Shown: one piece after another, positions 1 through 7,158 of the stretch
Numbering within the stretch: the first letter of the stretch is position 1
How the letters are laid out: each line of letters begins with the position of its first letter
Assembly: GCA_046734315.1 (NCBI GenBank)
Contig: JBKPQY010000304.1
Location: forward strand, 1 to 16,951
Reading direction: 5' to 3'
DNA: 16,951 bases
From: DASXRA01 sp046734315
GTDB lineage: Bacteria > Actinomycetota > Actinomycetes > Mycobacteriales > Jatrophihabitantaceae
Notes under the pieces: generated by a model
Told to the model about the DNA's origin: nothing
What the model saw: the letters and a program-made list of their open reading frames with translations, nothing else
Database searches by the model: none
Program-made: the position numbers and the translations under genes

Positions 1-52
1 CCGGGGAGACGAGCACGTCGACTTCCGAGACCGGCGGCACATGCTCGAACAT
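1..52 (-). CDS. 5' end of a minus-strand gene running off the left edge (unknown product)
   Basis: Read on the minus strand, an ATG at 52-50 opens a frame with no stop to the window edge, giving MFEHVPPVSEVDVLVSP. Only 17 residues are visible, so no family can be named. The case for a real start is the sequence before it: TAGACT (complement of 60-65) followed by exactly 7 nt and then ATG, the layout of a leaderless actinobacterial promoter and seen at several other starts in this window. It would be divergent from the adenylate-kinase-like gene with about 207 bp between them. The plus-strand frame through the same bases also stays open (to a stop near 171) but has no recognisable content. The call is tentative. 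Confidence 0.4.
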   Translation of the reverse strand, partial: MFEHVPPVSEVDVLVSP

Positions 53-59
53 GTGTACG

Positions 60-65
60 AGTCTA
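60..65 (-). promoter_or_regulatory. Putative -10 box (TAGACT) of a leaderless promoter for the left-edge gene
   Basis: The complement strand reads TAGACT, matching the TANNNT -10 pattern of actinobacteria, then 7 nt to the ATG at 52. Transcription would start at or next to the start codon, and no Shine-Dalgarno is present. No convincing -35 is visible. Confidence 0.35.
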
Positions 66-89
66 TCAAGTGCACGAGCTGCCGTCTAC

Positions 90-104
90 CCTTATTTCAT
101 AAGG
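90..104. promoter_or_regulatory. AT-rich perfect inverted repeat, candidate operator
   Basis: CCTTAT-TTC-ATAAGG is a perfect 6-bp inverted repeat around a 3-nt centre. It stands out because it is AT-rich in a very GC-rich region, and it lies between two apparently divergent genes, the left-edge gene and the adenylate-kinase-like gene. That position suits a regulator-binding site or a promoter-proximal hairpin. The rest of 53-259 holds a 12-bp GC palindrome (207-218) and no convincing gene. Confidence 0.3.
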
Positions 105-247
105 AGAATCCGCGAGCCGGCGGCGCGGGGCAACCGGCCACGCAACGACCTCCGTCGGCGCACTCTTAGAAGACGAGCGGCAGTCCTTTCGAGAGAGCTG
201 TTCCGGGGCGGCGCCGCCGGGCAAGATGGGCCGGTAGTACCCGACGC

Positions 248-253
248 GGGAGG
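248..253 (+). promoter_or_regulatory. Ribosome binding site of the adenylate-kinase-like gene
   Basis: GGGAGG lies 6 nt before the ATG at 260. This decides the start: the protein from this ATG begins immediately before the P-loop strand, as usual for adenylate kinases. Confidence 0.6.
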
Positions 254-259
254 CCGGCG

Positions 260-910
260 ATGCGCAAGTTTGTGATTATGGGCATCCAGGGCAGCGGCAA
301 GGGCACCCAGGCGAAGCTGCTTGCGGACGACCTCGACCTGGAGCACATCAGCGTCGGCGACATATTTCGGTGGAACGTCCAGCACCACACCAAGCTCGGC
401 GCTCAGGTGCGGCGCACCGTTGCTGCGGGACGGCTCGTCGGCGACGACGTGGTGGAAGCCGTCGTACGGCAGCGGCTGTCCGACCACGACTGGAACTACG
501 GGTTCATCGTCGACGGCTTCCCGCGCAACGCGCCCCAGGCCGAGTTCTTCCTGGAGAGCTACGACATTGACGGCGTGATCAACCTGGAGCTGCCCGACGA
601 GGAGATGCAACGGCGGGTGCTGGCCAGGCGGCTGTGCACCCAGTGTGGGCTCGACTACAACCTGATCGCGCACCGGCCGAAAGTGCCCGACGTGTGTGAC
701 GTGTGCGGTGGACGTCTCGCCGCCCGCGAGGACGACAACCTCGAGGCGCTAGCCGTCCGCGTCGCGGACTACCACGAGAAGACCAAGCCGCTGATCGAGA
801 TCTTCCAGCGCAAGGAGTTCGTCGCGAGCATCGACGCTTCGGCGCCGGTCCGCGAGGTGCAGGCGAAGATCCGCCAGCACTTCGACCTGCCGCCGCTGGA
901 GTCGCGATGA
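260..910 (+). CDS. Adenylate kinase family nucleoside monophosphate kinase (zinc-type lid)
   Basis: The 216-residue protein has the adenylate kinase layout. A P-loop GIQGSGKGT is at residues 8-16, the core motif DGFPRN at 85-90, and the lid begins with ARRLC at about 122-126. Four cysteines in the lid (C126, C129, C146, C149) form the zinc-binding CxxC...CxxC of long-form adenylate kinases, followed by REDD at 156-159, the R.DD segment that closes on the nucleotides. The family transfers phosphate between ATP and AMP, or another NMP, in the cytoplasm. The gene stands alone rather than beside secY and map as the housekeeping adk usually does in actinobacteria, so it is probably a paralogue and AMP specificity is not certain. 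The LID sequence between the cysteine pairs (LDYNLIAHRPKVPDV) differs from the usual Y/FH(L)xxxPP form. It converges on the aminotransferase gene. Confidence 0.88.
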   Translation: MRKFVIMGIQGSGKGTQAKLLADDLDLEHISVGDIFRWNVQHHTKLGAQVRRTVAAGRLVGDDVVEAVVRQRLSDHDWNYGFIVDGFPRNAPQAEFFLESYDIDGVINLELPDEEMQRRVLARRLCTQCGLDYNLIAHRPKVPDVCDVCGGRLAAREDDNLEALAVRVADYHEKTKPLIEIFQRKEFVASIDASAPVREVQAKIRQHFDLPPLESR

Positions 911-947
911 GCGCTCGCGCGAAGAGCCCCGCCGCCGCGACGCGGCC

Positions 948-1023
948 CGCGCCGAAGGCGCGAGCGGAGCTGCGGATCCACCCGAGCGCAGCGAGTGGTG
1001 GAGACGCGGATCCGCCCAGGCGG
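948..1023. repeat. Cluster of inverted repeats between convergent genes (terminator or intergenic repeat element)
   Basis: Three hairpins lie in the 115 bp between two convergent genes. CGCGCC-GAA-GGCGCG is at 948-962. TCCACC (977-982) pairs with GGTGGA (997-1002) around a 14-nt loop. CCGC-CCAG-GCGG (1012-1023) comes directly after the aminotransferase stop codon as read on the minus strand. GCGGATCC also occurs twice (972-979 and 1006-1013), the second inside the 10-bp palindrome GCGGATCCGC. There is no T-run, as is common for GC-rich actinobacterial terminators. It may end transcription from both sides, or be a copy of a dispersed intergenic repeat. Confidence 0.5.
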
Positions 1024-1025
1024 GA

Positions 1026-2171
1026 TCAGCCGGCGAGCCACTCGCCGAGGACATCGACCGCTTCGGCGATCTCGGCGGTGTCCCCGGCGAACGACATCCG
1101 GATGAATCTGCCGCCGTCGATTGGATCGAAGTCAATGCCCGGGGCCACTGCGACGCCCGTGTCGTCGAGCAGACGGGCACCCCACGCCAGGGAGTCCGAC
1201 GTCCAGCGCGATACGTCCGCGTAGATGTAGAACGCGCCGTCGGCAGGGGCGAGCCGGTCGAGGCCGATCGCGGGCAGGCGGTCGAGCAGCAGGTGGCGGT
1301 TGGTGCTGTAGCGGGCAACGTTCGCGTCCAACTCGGCGTACGCGTCGAACGCGTGGACCGCCGCATGCTGGGCCAGGGTGGGCGGGCACAGCGCGAAGTT
1401 GCTGGCCAATCGGTCGACCGAGTCGAGCAGCTCGTCGGGGACAAGCAGCCAACCGAGGCGCCAGCCGGTCATGCAGAAGTACTTCGAGAACGAGTTGACG
1501 ACGATCGCATTGCGGCTGGTGGACCACGCGCATGACTGCGCGCCGCTGTAGGTAATGCCGTGGTAGATCTCGTCGCTCACGAGGCGGACACCGTGCGCGT
1601 CGCACCATGCGGCGATGCCCGCCAGCTCATCCGGCGTCAGCATCGTGCCGGTCGGGTTGGCAGGGCTGGCGACGACGACGCCCGCGGGTACTTCCAAAAG
1701 CGCCTCCAGGGCCGCGACGGCCGGCTGAAAATGGGTGTCCGGCCCACACGGCAGTTCGAGCACCCGGCAGCCCAGCGACGCGAGCATGTTGCGGTAGGCC
1801 GGGTAGCCGGGGCGTGTCAGCACGACCAGGTCGCCCGGATCGAACGCGGCCAGGAACGCGAGCAGGAAGCCGCCGGACGAGCCGGTTGTCGCCACCACGT
1901 CGTCGCGCGACACGGAGAGCCCGTACCAGCGCCGGTAGTGGCCGGCGATCGCGTCGCGCAGCGCGGGGATGCCGACCTGCGACGTGTAGCCGAGCCGGTC
2001 GGCGTCGAGCGTCCGGCGAGCAGCCGCCAGCACCGGGGCCGGGGCGGGCGTTCCGGGCTGCCCGGCGTTGAGGACGTACACCGGCAGCCCAGCAGCGCGG
2101 CGAGCATGCGCCACCTGAAGGACTCGCATGGCGTGGAACGGCGGCACCCGGCCGCGGTCGGCGATGGTCAT
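1026..2171 (-). CDS. PLP-dependent class I/II aminotransferase
   Basis: The 381-residue cytoplasmic protein is a fold-type I aminotransferase. The signatures are ASPANPTG with N172, SDEIY with D200 and Y203 (pyridine nitrogen and ring contacts), NSFSKYFCMTGWRLGW with the Schiff-base lysine K230 and phosphate-binding R238, and R358 in RFIRMSFAG, which should bind the substrate carboxylate. Family members transfer the amino group of an amino acid to a 2-oxo acid; substrate cannot be read from sequence. The ATG at 2171 is preferred over the ATG at 2189 because it overlaps the stop of the DUF2087 gene as ATGA, giving translational coupling. It is the last gene of a three-gene operon with a methyltransferase and a DUF2087 protein, and ends against the hairpin cluster at 948-1023. 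Confidence 0.9.
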   Translation of the reverse strand: MTIADRGRVPPFHAMRVLQVAHARRAAGLPVYVLNAGQPGTPAPAPVLAAARRTLDADRLGYTSQVGIPALRDAIAGHYRRWYGLSVSRDDVVATTGSSGGFLLAFLAAFDPGDLVVLTRPGYPAYRNMLASLGCRVLELPCGPDTHFQPAVAALEALLEVPAGVVVASPANPTGTMLTPDELAGIAAWCDAHGVRLVSDEIYHGITYSGAQSCAWSTSRNAIVVNSFSKYFCMTGWRLGWLLVPDELLDSVDRLASNFALCPPTLAQHAAVHAFDAYAELDANVARYSTNRHLLLDRLPAIGLDRLAPADGAFYIYADVSRWTSDSLAWGARLLDDTGVAVAPGIDFDPIDGGRFIRMSFAGDTAEIAEAVDVLGEWLAG

Positions 2172-2464
2172 GTCAGGACGTCCACCCATCCGCCGGTTCG
2201 CCAGTAGACGCCGGCCTCGCGGCTGAGCAGCCCCTCGTCGACAAGATAACGCCGAAGCGCCGCCACGTCGTCGTGGTAGGCGCGCAGCACCGCGTTTACC
2301 TCGGACTCGGGGTAGCGCACGCCGGGCTCGAACCGGGCGGCGAGATAGTCGAGGACGATCCGCCGCTTGGCGCCGCGGCGCGGCATTGTATGCAGCCGGC
2401 CCCCGGCCAGGTACGTGCGCAACACCCGGCGCACCGCTGGATCGCTCACGCCGAAGTCAGTCAT
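2168..2464 (-). CDS. DUF2087 domain protein
   Basis: This small protein of 98 residues is nearly all one DUF2087 domain. Visible family features are the GRLHTMPRRGAKRRIVLDYL segment (about 22-41), RYPESEVNAVLRAYHDD (about 50-66) and ALRRYLVDEGLLSRE (about 69-83), followed by a short beta-rich end YWRTGGW. The pattern suggests a winged-helix-like fold, and such domains are often fused to or neighbours of regulators, but the biochemical role is not established. Its start overlaps the end of the upstream methyltransferase by 8 bp and its stop overlaps the aminotransferase start by 4 bp, so it is co-translated with both. Confidence 0.82.
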   Translation of the reverse strand: MTDFGVSDPAVRRVLRTYLAGGRLHTMPRRGAKRRIVLDYLAARFEPGVRYPESEVNAVLRAYHDDVAALRRYLVDEGLLSREAGVYWRTGGWVDVLT

Positions 2465-3611
2465 CGACTGGACGGTAGTCGACGCAGACGAGGCTCCACG
2501 GACGTCCCTGCTTGCGAGTCATGACGAGCGTGGCCTTCGCGCCGCCGCGCAGCTTGAGCCGCCGGTGCAGCTGCTCGACGTTGCCGGCGAGGCCCCGGCG
2601 GCGGATGTCCACGGCACCGAAGCCCAACGCGGCAAGCCTGCCCGCGAGCGCCTTCTCCTTCCACGGCGCGGACTCGATCACCCGCAGGGTGCGCGCAAAC
2701 GGCGTGCGTACCGGGGCATCCGCGGCGAGGAAGGCGATGTGCTCGTCGATCTGCCAGCTGCCGGTCGCCCTGGCAAGCTCCGCGACGAGGCCGGCCCGCG
2801 TCACCGCGGGATTGGGATCGAGCAGGTACTCCCCCGGCTCGCCGACGGGGATCACTGCGCCGTCTCCGGCAACCAGCGTGTCGCCGGCCGGGAGCACCGT
2901 TGCCCGCCGCGTGGTAGTGGCCAGCGCCGGAGACCAGGCGGTGGCCTCCTTCAGCTCGCGGCGGTCCGCGACGAACTCGAGTTCCCACCCGGGTGGGACG
3001 GCGCCCCGGTCGACACCCGGCGCCAGCTTGATCGCGACAGCCGGCACCGCGTCGGCGAGTCCCAGGCACCACGAGAGCGGCGGTTCGCTTTCGCCGGTCG
3101 GGAGGCGACGTTCGCCCAGCCGCCGCGCCGGATCCACGAAGGCCGCGTCCACGCCACCCAGGTCGACGGCGCGCACATCGGCAAGTCGCGCGCTCACCTT
3201 GCCGGCGACCCCATACACCGCAGCATTGAGCTCGGCCATCCGCAGGTGTACAGCATCGCTGTCGACCGCAAGGACGTCGTGGGACGCGGCAAGCGCGATC
3301 AGATCGCCGCCGATGCCCGTGCACAGGTCGGCGATCCGACGCGTGCCGAGCAACCGCAGCGCCCGGTGCGTGCCGATGATCTCGGCAGACGCCTGCTCCA
3401 GGCCCGGACGGGTGAAGAACATCTCCGCAGCACGGCTGAACTTCACCGCCGCCGCGCGGCGCAGCTCGGCCTGGGTCAGCGCGAGGGCCACCAGGTCGCC
3501 GGGATACCGCCGCCGCAGTGAGGCCGCGAGCCGCATCGACCCGAGGTCGCCCGCGCTGTCCAGCTCGGCCAGCAGGGTCCGGCCGGGCGGCGAAAGCAGC
3601 GCCTCGATCAC
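2457..3611 (-). CDS. Class I SAM-dependent methyltransferase with C-terminal THUMP-like domain
   Basis: The 384-residue protein has a helical N-terminus (1-90), a Rossmann methyltransferase core and a C-terminal THUMP-like domain. Motif I is DLCTGIGGD at 95-103, the ribose-binding acidic turn AVDSD at 115-119, and FVDPARR at 158-164 takes the place of the (D/N)PP(Y/R) catalytic motif. The tail contains RRRGLAGNVEQLHRRLKLRG, typical of THUMP-like domains, which points to RNA as the likely substrate; the target base is unknown. The frame is open far upstream (to 4526), but that part is antisense to the FUSC gene. The GTG at 3611 fits because TAACGT lies exactly 7 nt upstream, a leaderless start, and the protein then begins as in this family. 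It leads the operon with DUF2087 and the aminotransferase. Confidence 0.85.
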   Translation of the reverse strand: MIEALLSPPGRTLLAELDSAGDLGSMRLAASLRRRYPGDLVALALTQAELRRAAAVKFSRAAEMFFTRPGLEQASAEIIGTHRALRLLGTRRIADLCTGIGGDLIALAASHDVLAVDSDAVHLRMAELNAAVYGVAGKVSARLADVRAVDLGGVDAAFVDPARRLGERRLPTGESEPPLSWCLGLADAVPAVAIKLAPGVDRGAVPPGWELEFVADRRELKEATAWSPALATTTRRATVLPAGDTLVAGDGAVIPVGEPGEYLLDPNPAVTRAGLVAELARATGSWQIDEHIAFLAADAPVRTPFARTLRVIESAPWKEKALAGRLAALGFGAVDIRRRGLAGNVEQLHRRLKLRGGAKATLVMTRKQGRPWSLVCVDYRPVDD

Positions 3612-3618
3612 CGGAAAA

Positions 3619-3628
3619 ACGTTAGTGT
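3619..3628. promoter_or_regulatory. Interlocked divergent -10 boxes for the methyltransferase operon and the FUSC gene
   Basis: On the minus strand TAACGT (3624-3619) is followed by 7 nt and the GTG at 3611. On the plus strand TAGTGT (3623-3628) is followed by 7 nt and the ATG at 3636. The two TANNNT boxes share the central TA at 3623-3624. Neither gene has a Shine-Dalgarno, so both mRNAs should be leaderless and the two transcription starts should lie about 25 bp apart. No clear -35 is seen for either. Confidence 0.5.
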
Positions 3629-3635
3629 CTCCCTG

Positions 3636-5765
3636 ATGCTCAGGGAGTGGTTGCCGGTCTGGTCGAAGCCCGCCGCGTTGCGGGCGGTCCGTGCCACGCT
3701 GGTGGTGCCCGGGCTGTTCGCGCTGACGTACGAGGTCATCGGCAACCTGCAGATGGCGACGTTCGCGGCGTTCGGCGGCTTCGCCACCCTCGTGCTGGCC
3801 ACGTTCGGGGGCACCAGGCGGGACAAGCTGATCGCGCACGCCGGTCTGGCAGTCACCGGCAGCGTGCTGCTGATCATCGGCACAGCGGTCAACTCGAACA
3901 CGGCCTTGGCCGCGTCGGTCACCCTGGTCGTCGCGTTCGCCGTGCTGTTCGCCGGGGTCGCCGGGCCGAACGCCGCGTCGGGCGGCGCGGCGGCGATGCT
4001 CGCGTATGTCCTGCCAGCTGCGTCGCCCGGCACGAACGACATGATCCCCGACCGGCTCGCCGGATGGTGGCTGGCGTCGGTTGCCGGCACGATCGCGGTG
4101 CTCGTTCTCTCGCCGCCACAGCCCGGCGACCGGCTGCGCACTGCGGCCGCCCGGCTGGCCGCGGCACTGGGAGATCAGCTCACCGCGGCTCTGTCCGGCG
4201 ACGTCCGGCCCGAGCACCGCGCCGCCACTATCGACGCCAAGCACGAACTGATGGCCGCCTTCACGGCGACCCCGTACCGGCCGACGGGACTGGCAACAAC
4301 CGACCGCGCACTCGAAAGCCTCGTGGGGCTGCTCGAGTGGTGCGCCTCGGTCGTCAACGACAGCCTGAGCGAGTACACGAACCTGTGTGCCACGGAGCCG
4401 GTCGAACGGGAGCTGCTCGGTTCCACCGCCGATGTACTGCGCGACACGGCCGCGATGCTGTCGGGCGAGCACCGTCGTCCCGACCTGGATCGGCTCAACC
4501 GCACGCTCGCGGAAAGCATCCAGCACCTACGAGACATGCGGCCGGACCGCCCAGAATACGGCGACGCTGTACACCTGTCCTTCCATGCGCGAACGGTCGC
4601 GGTGACCACACAGGCCGCGGCCTCCGATGCGCTGATCGCCACCCGGATGGCCGACCCCGACACCATCGCCGCGCAGCGCATGAGCTGGGCCGGCGGGCTG
4701 CCCGTCGGTGGTGGCCTCACCGAGGCGCGCCGGCTGGTCGCCGGGCACGCCAGCGTGCGCTCCGTATGGTTCCTCAACAGCCTGCGCGGCGCGATCGCCT
4801 TGGCCGCCGCGGTCGCCATCGCCGATCTGGCAAGCGTGCAGCACGGGTTCTGGGTCGTGCTCGGCACGTTGTCGGTGCTGCGAACCAACGCGTCCGCGAC
4901 GGGCTCAACGGCGCTGCGCGCGCTGCTCGGGACCGCGTTGGGCTTCGCGGTCGGCGGGCTGCTGATCGCGGCGATCGGCACCGAGCAGTCCGCCCTGTGG
5001 GCGGCGCTGCCGGTCGCGATCTTCGTCGCGTCCTACGCACCCGGAACTGCGCCGTTCGCACTCGGGCAAGCTGCCTTCACCGTGGTCGTGTCCGTGCTGT
5101 TCAACCTGCTCGTCCCGGAGGGCTGGAAGATCGGCGTAGTGCGCATCGAAGACGTCGCCATCGGTTGCGCGGTGAGCCTGGTCGCCGGTGCGCTGTTCTG
5201 GCCACGTGGGGCGGCGGCCGTCGTCGGTGACGACCTGGCCGACGCCTTCCGCCTCGGCGCTGCTTACCTGGCGCAGGCGGCGCGGTGGGCCCTCGGGTTA
5301 CGGCACGAGACGCCCCGGGCGGCCCCGGCCGTCACCGCAGGTGTGCGCCTGGACGACGCGCTGCGCGGGTTCCTTGCCGAACAGGGCTCCAAGCGGGTGC
5401 CGAAGAACGACCTGTGGCGGCTCGTCATGGGCGCCACCCGGCTGCGCCTCACCGCGCACTCGCTGGCCGGGCTGCCCAACCCGGCCACCGCGCCCGAGCC
5501 GGCCGGCGGGCAGCTCGGCGCGCGGGCGGACGAGATCGCGAGCTGGTTCGATCGGCTGGCAGCCCGCGTCGAACGTCCCAACGGCGCGAGCCCGCCGCTC
5601 GGGGTGCCGGTGATCGACCCGCTCGGCACGGCGAACCCGATCAGCTACCCGTCCTGCACGCTGTGGGTCGACCAGCATCTGCAGCACATCACGCCGCACC
5701 TCGCCGAACTGATCGAGCCCGCCGAGGCGGTCGCCACGCAGCGCCGTACCCCGTGGTGGAGGTAG
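3636..5765 (+). CDS. FUSC family membrane protein (aromatic acid exporter type)
   Basis: This 709-residue integral membrane protein has two hydrophobic bundles separated by a long soluble segment. The first, with about six helices, covers residues 18-160. The second covers about 378-525 and contains the FUSC-type stretch SLRGAIALAAAVAIADL followed by HGFWVVLGTLSVLR. The soluble parts at 160-370 and after 530 are mostly helical. This doubled layout is that of the fusaric acid resistance / aromatic acid exporter superfamily; substrate is unknown and export is inferred only from the family. The ATG at 3636 has no Shine-Dalgarno but sits 7 nt after TAGTGT, so a leaderless transcript is likely. 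It is divergent from the methyltransferase operon and converges on the decarboxylase gene 28 bp away. Confidence 0.85.
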   Translation: MLREWLPVWSKPAALRAVRATLVVPGLFALTYEVIGNLQMATFAAFGGFATLVLATFGGTRRDKLIAHAGLAVTGSVLLIIGTAVNSNTALAASVTLVVAFAVLFAGVAGPNAASGGAAAMLAYVLPAASPGTNDMIPDRLAGWWLASVAGTIAVLVLSPPQPGDRLRTAAARLAAALGDQLTAALSGDVRPEHRAATIDAKHELMAAFTATPYRPTGLATTDRALESLVGLLEWCASVVNDSLSEYTNLCATEPVERELLGSTADVLRDTAAMLSGEHRRPDLDRLNRTLAESIQHLRDMRPDRPEYGDAVHLSFHARTVAVTTQAAASDALIATRMADPDTIAAQRMSWAGGLPVGGGLTEARRLVAGHASVRSVWFLNSLRGAIALAAAVAIADLASVQHGFWVVLGTLSVLRTNASATGSTALRALLGTALGFAVGGLLIAAIGTEQSALWAALPVAIFVASYAPGTAPFALGQAAFTVVVSVLFNLLVPEGWKIGVVRIEDVAIGCAVSLVAGALFWPRGAAAVVGDDLADAFRLGAAYLAQAARWALGLRHETPRAAPAVTAGVRLDDALRGFLAEQGSKRVPKNDLWRLVMGATRLRLTAHSLAGLPNPATAPEPAGGQLGARADEIASWFDRLAARVERPNGASPPLGVPVIDPLGTANPISYPSCTLWVDQHLQHITPHLAELIEPAEAVATQRRTPWWR

Positions 5766-5769
5766 CGGA

Positions 5770-5786
5770 CGACGAGGCAATCGTCG
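5770..5786. terminator. Hairpin between convergent FUSC and decarboxylase genes
   Basis: CGACGA and TCGTCG form a perfect 6-bp stem around the 5-nt loop GGCAA, 4 bp after the FUSC stop codon and 7 bp past the decarboxylase stop on the other strand. There is no U-tract. Position suggests a shared bidirectional terminator, but the stem is short. Confidence 0.4.
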
Positions 5787-5793
5787 CGGCGCG

Positions 5794-7158
5794 CTAAAGA
5801 ATGGTGCGAAGCACCGCGACGGAGCGATCGACGTCGGCCTCCGTGGTAGACCAGTTCGACACCGAGATGCGCGCCGCGGCCATCCCCTTCCACACCGTCC
5901 CGCCGAACCACGACGTGCCCTCGTCCTGCGCCGCGGCGATCACCCGGCGGGTGACCTCGTCCGAGTCGCCGAAGCGCACCAGCACCTGGTTGAGCACGAC
6001 GTCGTTGAGGACCTGCACACCCGGCATCTCGCCGAGGGACACCGCGAAGCGGCGTGCCAGCGCGCAGCAGCGTTCCACGAGTTCGGCCACCCCGGAGCGG
6101 CCGAGCGTGCGCAGCGCCGCCCACACCGCGAAGCCTCGGGCCCGGCGCGAGCTCTCCGGCACGAACGCGTCGCCGTCACGCTCACCCGGACGCTCGTCCG
6201 GGAAGTAGCCGGCCGTCTTGCGCATCGCGGCCCGGTGCGCCTCGGGGTGAGCCACGAAAGCCAGCCCCGAGTCGTACGGGACGTTCAGCCACTTGTGGGC
6301 GTCGGTGGCCCAGGAGTCGGCGTTGCCCAGCCCGGCGACGAGCGGCCGCAGTGCGGGGCTGGCCGCCGCCCAGAGGCCGAACGCGCCGTCGACGTGCACC
6401 CAGGCGTCGTGGGCGTGGGCCAACTCGCAGATCGGCGCGATCGGGTCGACGGCGCCGGTGTTCACATTGCCGGCCTGAGCGCAGACGATCGTCGGCCCGG
6501 CACACCGGGTTAGCACGCCGGCCAGCAGGTCGGCGCGCATCCGGCCCTGCTCGTCAGCCGGCACGACGTGCGCCGTCGCCTCACCCAGGCCGAGATAGCG
6601 CAACGCGGCGTCGATCGTGACGTGCCGCTCCTCCCCGACCACGACGTGTACGCGCGGGCCGTCCTGCAGCCCGTTCCGCTCGACGTCCCAGCCGGCCTTG
6701 GCGAGAACGTGGTGCCGGGCGGCGGCCAGTCCGGTGAAGTTGGCCATCGTCGCGCCGGTCACGAAGCCGGCCGACACACTCGCCGGCAGCCCGAGCAGGT
6801 CGGCGATCCAGGCCAGCGCGACGTCCTCGGCGACTCCGGCCACCGGGCTCATCACGTAGGCCGCCGCGTTGACGTCGGCCCCGGTGGCCAGCCAGTCCGC
6901 GGCGACCGTCGCTGGCAGGGCACCGCCGGTGACGAAGCCGAAGTATCGCGGTCCGGACGTGGCAACTCCCCCGGCGTCCAGTGCTTCGGCCAGTAAGGCG
7001 ATCACGTCGGCCGGCTCGGCCGGGCCGTCCGGCGTCGGCCCGCCGAGCAGGGTGCGCAGTTCGTCGACTCGGGCGCGTGCCCGCACCGGCCGGTCGGGCA
7101 GGCCGCGCTGGTAGTCCGTGACCAGCGCGGCCACCGCCGCGAGTAGGTCGTCAGCCAT
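5794..7158 (-). CDS. PLP-dependent group II-type decarboxylase
   Basis: The 454-residue cytoplasmic protein belongs to the PLP-dependent group II decarboxylase family (the aromatic-L-amino-acid/glutamate/DABA decarboxylase type). It shows RYFGFVTGG near residue 72, the GFVTGATMANFTGL phosphate-binding region (about 131-144), a candidate cofactor-stacking histidine in GEERHVTI (H179), HVDGAFG with D257, and DAHKWLNVPYDSG with the Schiff-base lysine K289. The family mostly removes CO2 from amino acids to give amines; substrate is not readable here. The ATG at 7158 is preferred to the one at 7179: it overlaps the FAD oxidase stop by 8 bp (ATGGCTGA) and has GGAGG just upstream, though the spacing is short. 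Translational coupling to the oxidase suggests they act in the same pathway. Confidence 0.87.
   Translation of the reverse strand: MADDLLAAVAALVTDYQRGLPDRPVRARARVDELRTLLGGPTPDGPAEPADVIALLAEALDAGGVATSGPRYFGFVTGGALPATVAADWLATGADVNAAAYVMSPVAGVAEDVALAWIADLLGLPASVSAGFVTGATMANFTGLAAARHHVLAKAGWDVERNGLQDGPRVHVVVGEERHVTIDAALRYLGLGEATAHVVPADEQGRMRADLLAGVLTRCAGPTIVCAQAGNVNTGAVDPIAPICELAHAHDAWVHVDGAFGLWAAASPALRPLVAGLGNADSWATDAHKWLNVPYDSGLAFVAHPEAHRAAMRKTAGYFPDERPGERDGDAFVPESSRRARGFAVWAALRTLGRSGVAELVERCCALARRFAVSLGEMPGVQVLNDVVLNQVLVRFGDSDEVTRRVIAAAQDEGTSWFGGTVWKGMAAARISVSNWSTTEADVDRSVAVLRTIL

Noticed and set aside
2..172. Open plus-strand frame from the left edge to TAG near 170 (contains HMLEHVYESIKCTSCR)
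   Set aside because: Could be the tail of a gene entering from the left, but no family is recognisable and the opposite strand has a better-supported start with a -10 box at the correct spacing.
207..218. GGCGGCGCCGCC palindrome upstream of the adenylate kinase gene
   Set aside because: Simple GC palindromes are common in DNA of this composition, and nothing around it suggests a terminator or riboswitch.
51..275. Plus-strand frame beginning ATG at 51, running into the adenylate kinase gene
   Set aside because: Arginine- and alanine-rich low-complexity translation with no domain; ends inside the adenylate kinase coding region.
907..1224. ATG at 907 overlapping the adenylate kinase stop (ATGA)
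   Set aside because: It looks like translational coupling, but the peptide reads through the hairpin cluster and then antisense to the aminotransferase, with composition typical of a shadow frame.
3612..4526. Upstream extension of the methyltransferase frame
   Set aside because: Entirely antisense to the FUSC gene, repetitive Arg/Gly/Gln-rich translation; the family's normal start is at GTG 3611.
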